Assembly (NCBI GenBank): GCA_001600455.1
Contig: BCKC01000007.1
Coordinates: forward strand, 1,986,019-2,050,018
Source of the DNA: Endocalyx cinctus
Lineage: Eukaryota > Ascomycota > Sordariomycetes > Amphisphaeriales > Apiosporaceae
Length of the DNA: 64,000 nucleotides
Direction: 5' to 3'
Positions 44,249 through 55,966 of the stretch are shown in pieces (positions within the stretch are counted from its first letter, which is position 1; each line of letters opens with the position of its first letter). The notes under the pieces are model-generated. The model ran no database searches and was not told the origin of the DNA. It saw only the letters and a program-made list of their open reading frames with translations. The position numbers and the translations under genes were made by a program.

Positions 44249-45600
44249 ATGATATATAACAAGTAGGGTGCAATTGTACCCCCAGAAACCCCTTGCTCGT
44301 TGGACTTAGCGTTAGGATCCTAGTTTATGCCAGCGATTGAACTTATTTTATTTCAGTTTTAGCCTCTAGACATCCTGCTAGCTATCCGAGGCCGCGTGTT
44401 TGTACAATATCAAGATGTGATAAAGAAAGCGGTATACGTTAACTTCCGTAGACATGACCAATAAGTAAAGTGAAGTCCCGAAGCTAGTCCACTCAAGCTA
44501 CCACAGGTCACCTCACGAGACCATTCTCTCCCGTAGAACATGAAACCGTGGAACATGAATACGGAATGAGGTCATCGTGCTATGACTTCTTTTAATAACT
44601 AAGGAGTTGATTGATCGATTGTTGACCATGCAGGATTATGCCGGCTTGCCCACTTAACCCCAACTATGTTTTCGTTAAACTCCCCACAAAATTATTTTTG
44701 TCCAATTTCCGGGTTTTCCCTTCCGACTTCTATAAAGAAGCAAAGAAAGAAATAAAGAAAGAGAAGAGGATAAAATAAAGGCGTGATATAGTGATAGGCT
44801 GGTAGACATACCCGATGCCGGGATGGATTGCGGGTCTCTCCTTTGGAAGCGTTCCTATCAAGCATCAAAGTTGCCCGCGCAACAGACCCCCACCTCTCTT
44901 CGAGGTCATCAAGGTTCAATTTTCTCAGGGTTACCCATATGCATCATATGTGGGACGATTCTATTTTCTATTTTGTATTTTTTTTATGCTTTGACCCCCA
45001 CTTTTGTGATTAGGGAACGAGGAAGGTGTTCAAACTCGTGACGAGCAAAATTTGAGGAGTTGACATCTGCCTATGTATGATACGAAACTGGAAGGCGAAA
45101 GAGAAGGGATTCCGCGGCAGTTTTCTCATTCTATGACGTGAAGCCGAAGACAGAAAAGAAACCAAGATCCGGCCTCGGCATGTGTAAACAGATCATGGAG
45201 ACCAAGAGGTGCCCAGAGTTGGGTGCGTATACATATGTATCCATATACAAGTACAAGAGAAAGATAGACTTATGGAGCCACGGTGTAGATCGGTCGGTAT
45301 TATAGATGGGTTACCGATCTGTGACTCGCTCGAACTAAAACAATGATGGGTCTTAAATCAAGCTATAGCTATAGTGACGATTTGATTTAAAGTCACGAAA
45401 ATTCTGGAGAATTCAAAGATACCCTAGTTCATTAGTTTTCTATAACTTTCCCCTTTACCCAGAGGACTTTGCTAGGCCCACACGAACTATATATCAAAGA
45501 GACGCACCTGTCAACGACTCCCGACATTTCTAAAGTCCTAAACCCTCGGACTAATCTCGACCAAAATAGAAATATCCTTTATTAATAGAAGTCAATAACC
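44249..45600. other. Intergenic region between IDO and second hydrolase
   Basis: 1.35 kb, AT-rich. Short overlapping frames at 44690-45040 lack conserved features. No gene, repeat or palindrome is supported. Confidence 0.5.
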
Positions 45601-46810
45601 ATGGGGTCTAACAACATTCCGGATCCGGTTAACCAGCTCCATCCTTCCGTCGTGGACAAGGTGGATCCTGCCTTCGCCGAAATATACAACCGGTATCAAG
45701 GTATGATGATTACTCTTTTCTTCGATATCCCTTCCATAAACTCTTTTCTGTATTTGTCATTTATTCTCCATCGTCTGCAATGTTCTCTGTCTTTCCCATT
45801 AACGGTCATCTGATATAATCCGTATAGCTCCCCGGTTACGATGCGACCAGGTACCGTATGAAGTTTACAAGAAACAGCCGGAGAAGTACACCTTCCCCAC
45901 AGCCGAGGTCCGGGCCCCTATGCCGGAGGTAGCCAGCAGTCAGATCTACAAATGTCCGGTGACTGAGCCGGATGGCGAGATCGACGTGCAGGTGTACGTG
46001 CCGACGGAGGAGGCGATCCAAGCCAACGGTAGAGAAGCGGGCAGACTGCCGGCCCTCGTCAACTTCCACGGCGGCGGCTTCGTCATCGGCGATCTGAGCT
46101 CGGACGTCGGCCTCTGCACGCAGGTCTGCCAGCGCGCCGGCTGCATCGTCGTGAACGTAGACTACCGCACCTCGCCCGAGTACCCGCACCCGGTACCGGC
46201 GACGGACAGCTGGCAGGCGCTGAAGTGGGTATTCCGCAAGGCCGACGAGCTCGGGATCGACCCGTCCCGCGTCGCCGTGAGCGGCCTCTCGGCCGGCGGC
46301 TGCATCGCGGCGGCGCTGGCCATCCTGGCCCGCGACGACCCGGAGGTCCCGCCCCTCGTCCTGCAGCTGCTGATCGTGCCCGTCGTCGACGCCCGGTACG
46401 TACCCGCGGAAGGATCGTGCGATCCGGCCAAGACGCCGTACGGGTCCTACATCACGCTCGAGCACGCGCCGTGCTTGCCCCTCGCGAGGCTCGTCTGGTT
46501 TTATAACCTGTGGCTGGGGACCGAGCCGGAGGAACGCGCGCGCAGGGCCGCCGACTTCCGGGCCTCGCCTATCGTCGCGGAATCGCACGCCGGGTTGGCC
46601 CCCGCTTCGATTCGGTGTGGAGGGGTGGACCCGTTAGTCGATGAGGGTAGGGCTTATCATGAGAAGCTGCTGGCGGCCGGTACCAAGAGCTCGCTGAAGG
46701 TATACGAGGGACAGGGTCATCCTTGGGGACAATGGGATGGCGCGAATCCGGCGGCGAAGGAGTACGTCGAAGATTGTGTCCAGGATCTCAAGAAGGCATT
46801 TGCGAAATGA
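45601..46810 (+). CDS. Alpha/beta hydrolase, hormone-sensitive-lipase family (paralogue 2)
   Basis: Two exons (45601-45700 and 45828-46810) encode 360 residues. The intron splits Y-Q from A-P-R. Oxyanion motif: N-F-H-G-G-G-F-V near residue 122. Nucleophile elbow: S-G-L-S-A-G-G near 200. Acid: GVDPLVDEG near 310. Histidine: G-Q-G-H-P-W-G-Q-W near 332. All triad residues are present. N-terminal L-H-P-S-V-V-D-K-V-D-P-A-F-A-E-I-Y-N matches paralogue 1. GC-rich coding contrasts with AT-rich flanks. Likely cytosolic esterase, lactonase or possibly formamidase for the product of the adjacent IDO (inference; the classical kynurenine formamidase is also an HGGGW alpha/beta hydrolase, but a different branch). 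Confidence 0.9.
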
Positions 46811-48444
46811 AAATAAATATAACTTCACTTTTTCATTATAAAGAGAAAATAGCAGGTAGATTTAGAGAGGACGGGTCCTAGCTTTGGCAAGCATTAATTT
46901 CAGACAAAGTAGACTCCAACAGAAGAAGAATGTCTCATTATGCCTGAATATTCTTAGAAACAGATAAAAGTAGAGATTCGCTTACTAAATTGCTGTCTTA
47001 ACGATATGCCAGCATGGCAGAGATACCACTCTCCGTGCGGGTGGTTTTTCATAAGTATAGCAAAACCCTGAGGGTCTCAAGAGGAAATATGAACTCTATC
47101 GGAATGATCACTCCGATCTTGCTTGGTAGGGTCTAACATATGATGGTTTGCGGAGTAGATGTCATCAAGATTACGTGATAATATACAGGCCTGGTGAACG
47201 TCTGGGTATATTATTAATCAAATCTCTTTGGTACGAATCAAGCTCTGCAGTATACATTATGAGACTGTGTCTTGACTTAGCTGCTATAGTTAGATCTTGG
47301 AGTCTCGTCTCCATATTTCTAGATAACCGAAGAAAGCAACGTATTCTTGTAAGATCACACGACGCGGCACGGCAATATACGCTATGGGTCCAAATTAAAA
47401 ATGGATTGGTTCTTAGCGAAAGGGATACGCACTGCCTATTGACATTGTGAAGAAACATTGACCTCCCTATTATGGCGGAGGATATTGATAGTTGTTCTGT
47501 CATCACTCTACTCTCATTTACCAGTTACCTGCTTAATATTTCTAACTGCTTTTAGGGCTTAACATCTGCCCCGTGGGGCTTGTATTTTCGATTCGTTGGC
47601 GATGCTAGTTAGATTATACCAAAAACTTCATGACCAAGGATATGTATATTTGCTTAATATATTATTAAGTGAGTATATTATGCCTGCTATGAGGTCACAT
47701 CAATTCCAATAAACTACTACATGTTCCATCTAATTGGGATTACACGCCCACCGCATGTGGATTTTGATGCTTCGCTAAGGGACTGAGTGCCGGACATATA
47801 GTATTATAACCCCCCCTTTTCTTTCTTTCTTTGGAGACTAAAACGTGATGCTTGGGATGAATAATAAATACGACGCCAAGATAATTTCAGAAGCTGCTAC
47901 CATTCGTGCAAACGTTGGAATAGTACAAGCCAAGCCATGTATATTATCCGCCGGATTAGATACAGCCGGCCTCCGAAGCTCGAAAAGGGGTAAGTCGTCA
48001 TGTACGATCGATTCCCACCCCGAGATTCCCCAATTCAGATCGGGCTGGATCTGTAAGCCATACACACGTACACATACACATAAAATCGGTAAATAAACAA
48101 GTATAATGGTTACTTAAAGAGATCCTATCTGGCAATAGGTGCAACACCGCAGCTAGCTGCCGATATGTGGATTTTACCTCGGTTCTTCGCTATCGGCTTC
48201 CACAAGCCACAAAAGAGGGCGGAATGCGTGATGGAGAGCTTCAAAAGCTTGCCGTCGTTGTTCTAATGACTCCGTGGTATAGTATGTATGTACACACACA
48301 CACATATATATGTATAAGAATCAAACTCGTTCCTCGAGATATAGAAAAATGTAGTAGAGATATCGGTGCTCAATTCAATATTTCGCAATAAGCAATAGTA
48401 CAAAAACAAAATTAAACATACAATTTTCCATACTTCGCATCAAA
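46811..48444. other. Intergenic region
   Basis: 1.63 kb, AT-rich. It has overlapping frames on both strands at 47148-47506 and 47838-48096, with no motif or codon signal to support them. TA/CA microsatellites at 48290-48315. No gene called. Confidence 0.5.
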
Positions 48445-49948
48445 ATGTTGAATCGATCCATTCTCGCCTTGGCCGCGTCTCTCGGCTTGGGAAGCGCAGC
48501 TTCCCTTCAACAGGTCGCAGACTTTGGAGACAACCCAACGGGCATTACCATGAACATCTACGTGCCGGACCAAGTGGCCGAGAGCCCAGCTATAATCGTC
48601 GGGGTATTTCTCCTCTGTTGTTTTTCCCACTTCAATATCCGCGAGGATACTTTTAGCATCAGGTATACTAACATGCTAAACTCGAACCTTTCTTTTTCTC
48701 TCAGCTCCACGGTTGCGGCGGAACGGGCCCGCAGTTTTTCCAGATGACGAAGCTTCCATCGTACGCCGATGCCAACGGGTTTATCCTGATCTTCCCAAGC
48801 ACGCCAAACATGAGCAACTGTTGGGATGTCCAGAATCCCGCCAGCCTGACGCATGGCGCCGGTGGCGACGCCGCCGGCATTGTGAGCATGGTAAACTACG
48901 CCGTCGATACGTACAACGGCGACACCTCCAAGCTCTTCGTTATGGGCTCATCATCCGGAGCCATGATGACCAATGTCCTGGCCGGTAGCTACCCGGACGT
49001 CTTCGCCGCTGGGGCCGCATGTGAGTACGGAAAGTTTTCGACGTTTATAATATGTTTTGCCTATTTCCGGAAGTTTTCTGAAGACTCAAAACATAAATTT
49101 GCGTGGCTTTGCCCGGAATATTCCATAATTATAAGACGTATTTGCTAACATGTGATGTTTGCGCGTAACTGACTCCGGCGTCCCCCACGCTTGCTTCGCG
49201 GGCGCTGAATCCGCTACACCCTTTAGTCCTAACCAGGTCAGTCGCAGTATATCCATGCCCTTCTCCTATACTACGTATTATAAATCATCTACTATTTTTG
49301 TAGCTCATGCGTTCCTCAACCGGCCCCAAACCCCACCACGTATCCCTCTTTATTCTGCTGTATAAACTACCAGACTATCACTAACGCGAGTTTTGAAAAC
49401 AAAAAAGACGTGCGCGCAAGGACTCACCCACACCCCCGCCGAATGGGCCAACTTCGTCAAGAACTCCTACCCGGGTTATGACGGCCCAAGACCCAGGATG
49501 ATGATTGCCCACGGTCTCGCCGACTACCTCGTGGTATCCACCTGCGCCGCTGAGGCACTCAAGCAGTGGTCTGAGGTCCTGGGGCAACCCTGGACTCAGA
49601 ATGTCACGGGCGTTCCGTCTGCTGCGTACACCCAAATGGTATGTGCTCCTTAAGATTTCTTTTTCTGCAGCTTTTTTTTTTTTTCATGTAGATCTCGCGC
49701 TAACTTTCTTTACTTTTCTTTTCAGTGAGTAAATACGGTTCTTCCTCTTTTACCCTTTCCCCCCCCCCTCAAACTTCCTCTTAGGTATCCTTAAAAGGTA
49801 GGTACTTCAGAGTATAGACAGCGTAGCTTACGTCTATGATAGGATCTACGGAGATGGAACGCAACTGCAGGGTTTCTTCGGACAGGGTGTCGGGCACACT
49901 GCTCCCGTGAACGAGGACCTAATGTTGGAGTTTTTTGGGCTTCTCTGA
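48445..49948 (+). CDS. Secreted CE1-type esterase (acetyl xylan/feruloyl esterase-like), possibly inactivated
   Basis: Carbohydrate esterase family 1 / PHB-depolymerase-like enzyme that removes acetyl or feruloyl groups from plant xylan. Best model: 48445-48603, 48705-49020, 49172-49236, 49408-49638 and 49811-49948, 302 residues. A signal peptide of about 19 residues is clear. Motifs: L-H-G-C-G-G-T-G oxyanion loop, G-S-S-S-G-A-M-M nucleophile, Y-S-G-V-P-H-A-C-F, T-C-A-Q-G, Y-P-G-Y-D-G-P-R-P, H-G-L-A-D-Y acid and G-V-G-H-T-A-P histidine. Two introns are odd. The one ending at 49171 needs a TG (or nearby AA) in place of the AG acceptor. The last one keeps frame only with a weak acceptor at 49810, while better acceptors at 49725 and 49784 lead to early stops before the catalytic His. 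It may be a decaying gene or use unusual splicing. Confidence 0.7.
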
Positions 49949-50529
49949 GCCAGTGACTCTTCAATTCTATTTGATTTAGGAAGTTAAGATCGGGATCGGT
50001 AGTTGCTACCTTCGATGATTGCTCCGTCATTGGGGGTTCAGGCCAGAATGATGGTGGATAGGATACTTGTAAATATTAATTTCAACACTCCTTATATTAT
50101 GGCATGATGTAACTCTTCATATCTTCTGTTAGTTAAATTTGATCTCATTTTGCGTAGGAAATAGCAGGGTGCTCCCAGCCAGTATGTTGGTGTGTAAAAG
50201 CTTGTCAATAGGAGATGGGAAACGTCATGTGCTGTGAGCATAAGCTTTTACTGGGAAAAATTGGATGTCTAGTCTGTCTCAGGAGTAAAAGTATCATTGG
50301 CTGGTTTTAGTATAGAATCTGAAATCTACTTCTCAGGGGCTAAACATAACTACCTTCTTTCTACAAGCACTACTTATACTTATCAGGCTATCTAACAAAG
50401 ATTGTCTTCTGAAATATCCGCACTGACTTTAGTTAGTGGTGGGACATTAATGTATTATTTCTTCTCTCTTTGCTTCTTTCTAAGGTTGTCTTCTATTTAG
50501 TTGCTCCGGTCTTCGCTAGAATTTGGTCA

Positions 50530-50910
50530 AACACTGGCACGCTGTGTATATCGTCACTTGCAGATCTTCATAGGTGAAGCTCTTCCTGGGGGAAGAAAAA
50601 AAAAACAAAGCGAACCTTAGCGTCGCCAAACGCTTGGGCCAGATTGGAAATGTTTCCAGTGTCAATGAGGAACAAGTTAGACAAATTATAACTGACGGTG
50701 TCGTCGTTCCACCGAAGAATACCAGATGCACCGGAAGAGATGTTGAAAATACCAAAAGCAACACACTGAATGTCATTTGTTAATAGGAAGTTTCCGCCCA
50801 GTGGCACTCACTCCAACGACTAGCTAGAGGAAATGCGAGACTCCGCAACTGCACGAAGGGTCGCTGCGAATACTCCATTTTTCTACCCAATTTAATTGTC
50901 AGACTGTGTC
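50530..50910 (-). pseudogene. Possible gene relic of unknown family
   Basis: On the minus strand a frame from about 50807 to 50630 reads as an ordinary protein-like segment (G-G-N-F-L-L-T-N-D-I-Q-C-V-A-F-G-I-F-N and later L-A-Q-A-F-G-D-A-K). It may splice by a very short intron to an end reading V-P-V-F-D-Q-I-L-A-K-T-G. Upstream, another segment (G-V-F-A-A-T-L-R-A-V-A-E-S) is cut by stops. The frames do not join without breaks. Family not recognised. Confidence 0.25.
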
Positions 50911-51239
50911 CAATATTCAAGTCCGTTGACTCGAAATGTTATAGATTGGGGCGCTGAGCAAATGACAACTGGAAGAAGCTGACCCCTAAATTCTAATAAC
51001 TACTAGTGGTCCGTATATTAGTCTAAGTCAGCTAGCACATCAACTTATGACATCACCCGTCTTGTCAACGGGGACAATGGAGACGCTAAGAAAGTCGGTT
51101 CAAAATAGTAGAGCCAAGTAGCTCAAGGCTGCGGTTGACAGTCTGGAGGGAGGCGATATTCGGTATCAAAAGTACCGAGAAAAGGCTTGTTGTTGAGCTG
51201 CTCAAGGCTAGTCTTTAGAATGATAGAATAATAATATTT

Positions 51240-51470
51240 TTTTTTTTTTAGACAATGCCTCAAGAAATTTGGATCGCCCTTAGCCAAATAGGGATGATCA
51301 ATCGCAACGACGCGAACCAAACTCAAGATTTATACGAGTGCGTTGGAACCACGGAGAGTTCCGAGGACCCTTTATCGTGGAATCTTCTACGGCATTGACC
51401 AGAATCTCTACGGCGCGGAGATGAACTTGAAGTCCAAAATCGCCCTATCATCGTCGTAGCACTACTTTGA
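51240..51470 (+). pseudogene. Possible gene relic of unknown family
   Basis: Adjacent frames read P-Q-E-I-W-I-A-L-S-Q-I-G-M and then, after a frame change, G-I-F-Y-G-I-D-Q-N-L-Y-G-A-E-M. Composition is protein-like and richer in GC than the surroundings, but stop codons and frame changes interrupt it. No family recognised. Confidence 0.2.
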
Positions 51471-53780
51471 CGAAATCGCCATGTTTTTATAAGTAAAGTC
51501 ATTATTTCTACCGTAGGGATAGGGATTGGATTATGTTGGTACCATTATCCGCTAGGATTTTAAGGAGGCGGCACCTATTTTGATAATGATACTTCTAATA
51601 GTATAGATTCCAGTAACCACTAAACGTTACTGTGTCTCGGATACAAAATACCAAAAGTGTGATGTGGCCCAATAACTGGGGCATAGCCTGATATGCAGAA
51701 TTGTTCAAGAATCAGAATCAAAAGGAAAGAAGATTTTCTGGGACCAATGATATGGTGGTAAATATTAAGTATACCACGTATGTTTCATTCCTCTGTAATA
51801 CTGTTTTGGTTAATCCTAGATGGGTATCTCCGACCTATCAGAAACCGGCACACTGCATCCGATTACTGAAGCTATTCAGAAATCTTAACAGAAATTTGTT
51901 ATACTGTAAAACGTAAGATAGTGTGAATAAATTATTATTAAAACTGTATTTCTATTGCCTTCTAGCGCACCTAAATATGTATACCTAGGAAATACTTACT
52001 ACTGTATGCACTAGGCATCCATTTAGTGTAGTGTACTACTGCACGGTATTTGTAACTGACAACTGAACTAGGATTACGTAGGCATAGAAGACTTCTAACT
52101 TTGGCTTGTCGTATCCACCAAGTCACTGGGCTATGAGTAAATCAGGTGCATGTCTTACATCCAATTAGGTACTGGCATGGGTGTACTCATAGGCCCCGTT
52201 AATAACTTCACCACCGTCCTTCGGGACATAAATATACTGTACGATCTAAGACATAGTTGCTTAGCGGTAGCACTACAAACCTTACAGCACCTAGGTAAGT
52301 ACTTTAGGTATTTAGTGATACCATTACCTACCTAGGTATACACAGTACACTACAGTCCACTATAGTAAAACTGTTATGGTACAAGTATGTACTACCCAGA
52401 ATTCACTAGTGTCTTGTAAAAACTTGGTCACAGAACACATGTGTATGCCGGGTATTCCATGAACAAATCCCATGCCGTTTATCCTTCCACATGGCCAATA
52501 CCGAAAGGTATTACTTGTTCACTGATCCGATTTCCCCGATGACGATCAATATATGAATGAAGAAGCCATCCTCAGAGACAATAGTCTGTAGTAAAATTGA
52601 ATGCATGCCTGCCTTGCTTCTGATAAGTTAAAAAAAAAAAAAAAAAAAAAGTACAGAAAGTCCGGATTGTGAACTATTTAAATATTTCCGCTCCGCTCTC
52701 TACCACCACGGGTACATCCATATTCTGATCAACTCGCCTTACCAAATTTTACTTACATTACAGCTACAGTACCCCGTACTTACATATACTCTGACAATTA
52801 CTACACTAATAGGTCATAATATTTGATCTCTTATTATATCCACTATGCTCTTTAATCCTTGACCAAACATCGTGCAATCTCACCAAAATCGGAATCACGG
52901 CATACCAGTCATTAACTTATCCCAACAAATTTCACTATACTACACTGTATTTTGATGCTTCGCACCACGTTCCCAAGCGCGCGGCTCCACGCTCACCCAG
53001 GATTCTTGGCAAGCCGAGCCCCAAATTCCGTACCCGAATACCTACAGAGTCGACTCTAGGACTAGGATTTGTTACGTCGCCCCAAAGCCACCCCCTAGTA
53101 GTATCCCATTTTCGTTCTCTTCAGGTGAGCAAGCATTTTTCTTCGACTACCTTCACCAGACGTATCACCGTCAAAATCAAAAGACATGGGAAAGAAAGAC
53201 GATGGAGCGTACTGTTTAAGCGCAGCCTTCGCTCCAGATAACCGAAATTGGATTTGCGTTGTTAGTCCTGAGCTTTGATTTCTGGTCAACATCTAAAATA
53301 ACCATCTTAAATTATGTACTTTTCCCATGGTTCTCTGGAATCATATTAGTCTCAGTTATTATTAAACACGGACTTTTTCTTTTTAGTAAAAGAACAGTAT
53401 TCGGCGCCTTCATTTCATTTTCATTTTCTGTTCATTTTTATTTACTTTTTTCTTTTTCTATATTAAAATTGGCTCTTCTAAGTGTTGAAGAAACCTCCTT
53501 TCCTTAACTTCAAAAGTTTGACCATTGCCCAATTTTCGTTACCCATTTCTATTCCCTTCCCTTCGTTTTTTTTTCTTTATATATAAGTCTATTTGCGCAT
53601 GCAATATAAGGTTCAAGAAAAGCTTCGCCACTCGCGTTAATCGGAAAAGGGGAGAAACGAAATCAATATCTTATTTTGAGTGCATTACCACGCATCCAAC
53701 CGAGCCACAGTCGGCTCGGATTGGACGTCTTACACATAAGCACCTGTACCCTTGCTTTCCTCACCTAACAGTTTTCCACC

Positions 53781-54383
53781 ATGTCTTTTCTTTTTAAAAC
53801 TAAGTCAAGGCGCCTCAGACACCGTACATCTGATAGCTTCACCATCATTTCCACCATGTCGACTTCTTCTGCAAGCACAAACGACAGCCGACCTTCGAGT
53901 CGAAGCTACGATACCGGATTTCCAGAGTCTTTTGCTGGATGGACTACTTCTTTACGACATCCAGATGCTATTGTCGCCCCCGGATATACCATCTCGGCCG
54001 AAGATGTGGACCCAGCAAATACAATGCACCGTTCCAGAAGATCGCGTCTTGGCAGACACAAACGTACCATTAGCCACGGCCGTCTCGTAGAGGGCCAATT
54101 ACCCTCGCAAAACCCTTCCACGCTTTCTGTCTTGCCATCGATTGACAGTGCTATTGATATTGTCGATCCAAACGACACGCATAAAATGGAAGACTTGCCT
54201 CTTAGTCCGACTATATCGTCCCATGAAGGCCTCGGAAATAACGAAAACGTGTATTCGAATGAATATGCGCACCGAGATTCCACCTCTAGACCAGCATCTC
54301 CTTTCGCAACGGATTCTTTATACAGCCAAGAATGGAAGAAAAGTAGCAATCTCTTCAAACGATGGCGATCTGTGAGACAGTAG
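53781..54383 (+). CDS. Ser-rich protein of unknown function, 200 residues
   Basis: An uninterrupted frame of 200 residues starting M-S-F-L-F-K-T-K-S-R-R-L-R. The first 15 residues are basic; the rest is rich in Ser, Asp and Pro with no hydrophobic core, so the protein is probably disordered. Basic patches occur at R-S-R-R-S-R-L-G-R-H-K-R (around residue 85) and at the C-terminus (F-K-R-W-R-S-V-R-Q). Several S/T-P and R-x-x-S sites could be phosphorylated. Reading-frame length, codon usage and a matching upstream pyrimidine-rich leader support a real gene. I recognise no family. Confidence 0.55.
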   Translation: MSFLFKTKSRRLRHRTSDSFTIISTMSTSSASTNDSRPSSRSYDTGFPESFAGWTTSLRHPDAIVAPGYTISAEDVDPANTMHRSRRSRLGRHKRTISHGRLVEGQLPSQNPSTLSVLPSIDSAIDIVDPNDTHKMEDLPLSPTISSHEGLGNNENVYSNEYAHRDSTSRPASPFATDSLYSQEWKKSSNLFKRWRSVRQ

Positions 54384-55228
54384 TGAGATTGCATATCACT
54401 TAGCAACTAATAAAAACCTACGACGACAAATTAAAAGAAAAAAAAAGGAGGAACTAAAAAAAAAAAAATCAAAATCGAAGCATAGCGTAGGCGGACTGCG
54501 CACAACATATTACACCACGGGCAACCGTATTTTACGATGGGGAATTTTATGATTTTATGACGACACCACGGCTGGAAGCACTAACTCTTACACTCTTTTT
54601 AATCAACCCGACTTTCGCTTCTCTCCATTGAGTTTTCTGTTTCTTAGCGACAAGGTGTTTCAGGAGTTTCTCTTCAGATTAGTATTGGCGGCAGAATAGG
54701 GCAGGGCAACTTCAAGAATACGGTCATTGAAAGGAACATCGTATTTTCCCTGCAGGCTTGGGGACCACGATGACGGAGGAAGATTTCTGCTCCTTAAAAA
54801 ATTCAGACGGACTAGACTATCAAAGCTCCGTTTTGCTCCTTTTTTTTTTTGTCGACACCAAAACTGAGTTGAGACAGAAGTCGCGTTTGCGGATGATGTA
54901 GTTTAGTATTACTAGTAATCCTAAAAGATTCGACTTCAAAGCTGAGAGATCTGTCGACGTGAAAGAATCCATAATTGCCAAGCGATTCGTGAATGCAGGA
55001 ATGATACTCCTGTTACCGTCGGTTCTCGAGTAATGATAAAGGAGATGGACACGAAATTGAAATCTACGACAGAAAGTATAGATTGCGAAAGTTGATACAT
55101 TACGTTGCTCTCTACGCAAACACCAACGACTTTGCCCCGTTAACTCATAACAGTTGATACCTCTAAGCTTATCCTTATCCTTCCTCGTACTCTATTCGCA
55201 GCACCTCTAATTAGGAAGAAGAAAAACC
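54384..55228. other. Intergenic region between convergent genes
   Basis: 845 bp, with poly-A near 54435-54470. A minus-strand 99-codon frame (54820-55119) has no motif and is not called. Confidence 0.5.
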
Positions 55229-55725
55229 TTAAACCAACCACGTATTCCCCCCCTGGCTCTCAATAGCCACCTTCCACTCTTCCTCGCCACGCGTGAACTC
55301 CTTCTTATCCTCGACGTCAGCCGCGCCGAAGTTGTTTTTATACAGGTGAGGACATCCGGGAGTGTCCCAGTTCGTGTTGGCCTCAAACGCGGCGTTTCCG
55401 GCGAACCGAATTTTCAATACCCAGATAGATTTTGAGCCGGTAAAAAATAGACCAGCCGTTATAGGAATCTGTTTTCACCCACCATCACCTCCTCTCGGTC
55501 TTTCAGGTTAGAGGGAGGGGAAAGAAGAATAAAAAAAAAAAAAAAAAAGAAGATTAAGATTTAAAGAGGCGAGGAAAGCGGACTGACTTGAGAACCGGTA
55601 CTAAGATGAATGAAACCGTCTTGCTGGTCTAGGTCCGAGAGCGGGTACTCGGCTGGTAGAGGGGTAGGAGGGGCCGAGGGGAGGATTTTGTAGACGTAGG
55701 TTGGGAGGGGGGTGGGTGGTGACAT
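55229..55725 (-). CDS. DUF952 family protein
   Basis: Two exons (55725-55588 and 55468-55229) encode 125 residues, the normal size for this single-domain family. The N-terminal part has Y-V-Y-K-I-L-P and the hallmark D-G-F-I-H-L-S-T-G-S-Q, and the second exon continues I-P-I-T-A-G-L-F-F-T-G, with W-V-L-K-I and the C-terminal C-P-H-L-Y. This matches DUF952, a fold found in bacteria and fungi whose biochemical role is not established. The GTCAGT donor and CAG acceptor keep frame. Convergent with the Ser-rich gene at 53781. Confidence 0.85.
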
Positions 55726-55966
55726 GGTCTGTGGTTTGATCGGTTTTATAGTACAAAGTCTATGGGTAACGTCTCTTACGTTCTTTTTTGTTTCCCTTGC
55801 GGCAAGTTTACAATTTACAATGAGACAAGTACTTTCGAGTTTTTTTTTTTTTCCGTAGACAATTTCACGACATATAGGTAGAACAAACTAATTATTTCGA
55901 GTATTCATTTATGGAGCATCTACTACTATTATTTTCCCTCTTCCTGTCAGATATGAGGGGCTGATA

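Larger units (their letters stand above)
49949..53780. other. Gene-poor region with decayed coding fragments
   Basis: 3.8 kb, AT-rich. Fragments of what look like former coding sequence lie at about 50530-50910 (minus) and 51240-51470, listed separately. The 52.0-52.4 kb part is rich in TAGGTA/TACCTA words. A 21-nt poly-A occurs at 52630-52650. No intact gene. Confidence 0.5.

Noticed and set aside
47148..47506. Overlapping open frames on both strands between the hydrolase and esterase genes
   Set aside because: No motif, AT-rich background and equal open frames on both strands suggest chance.
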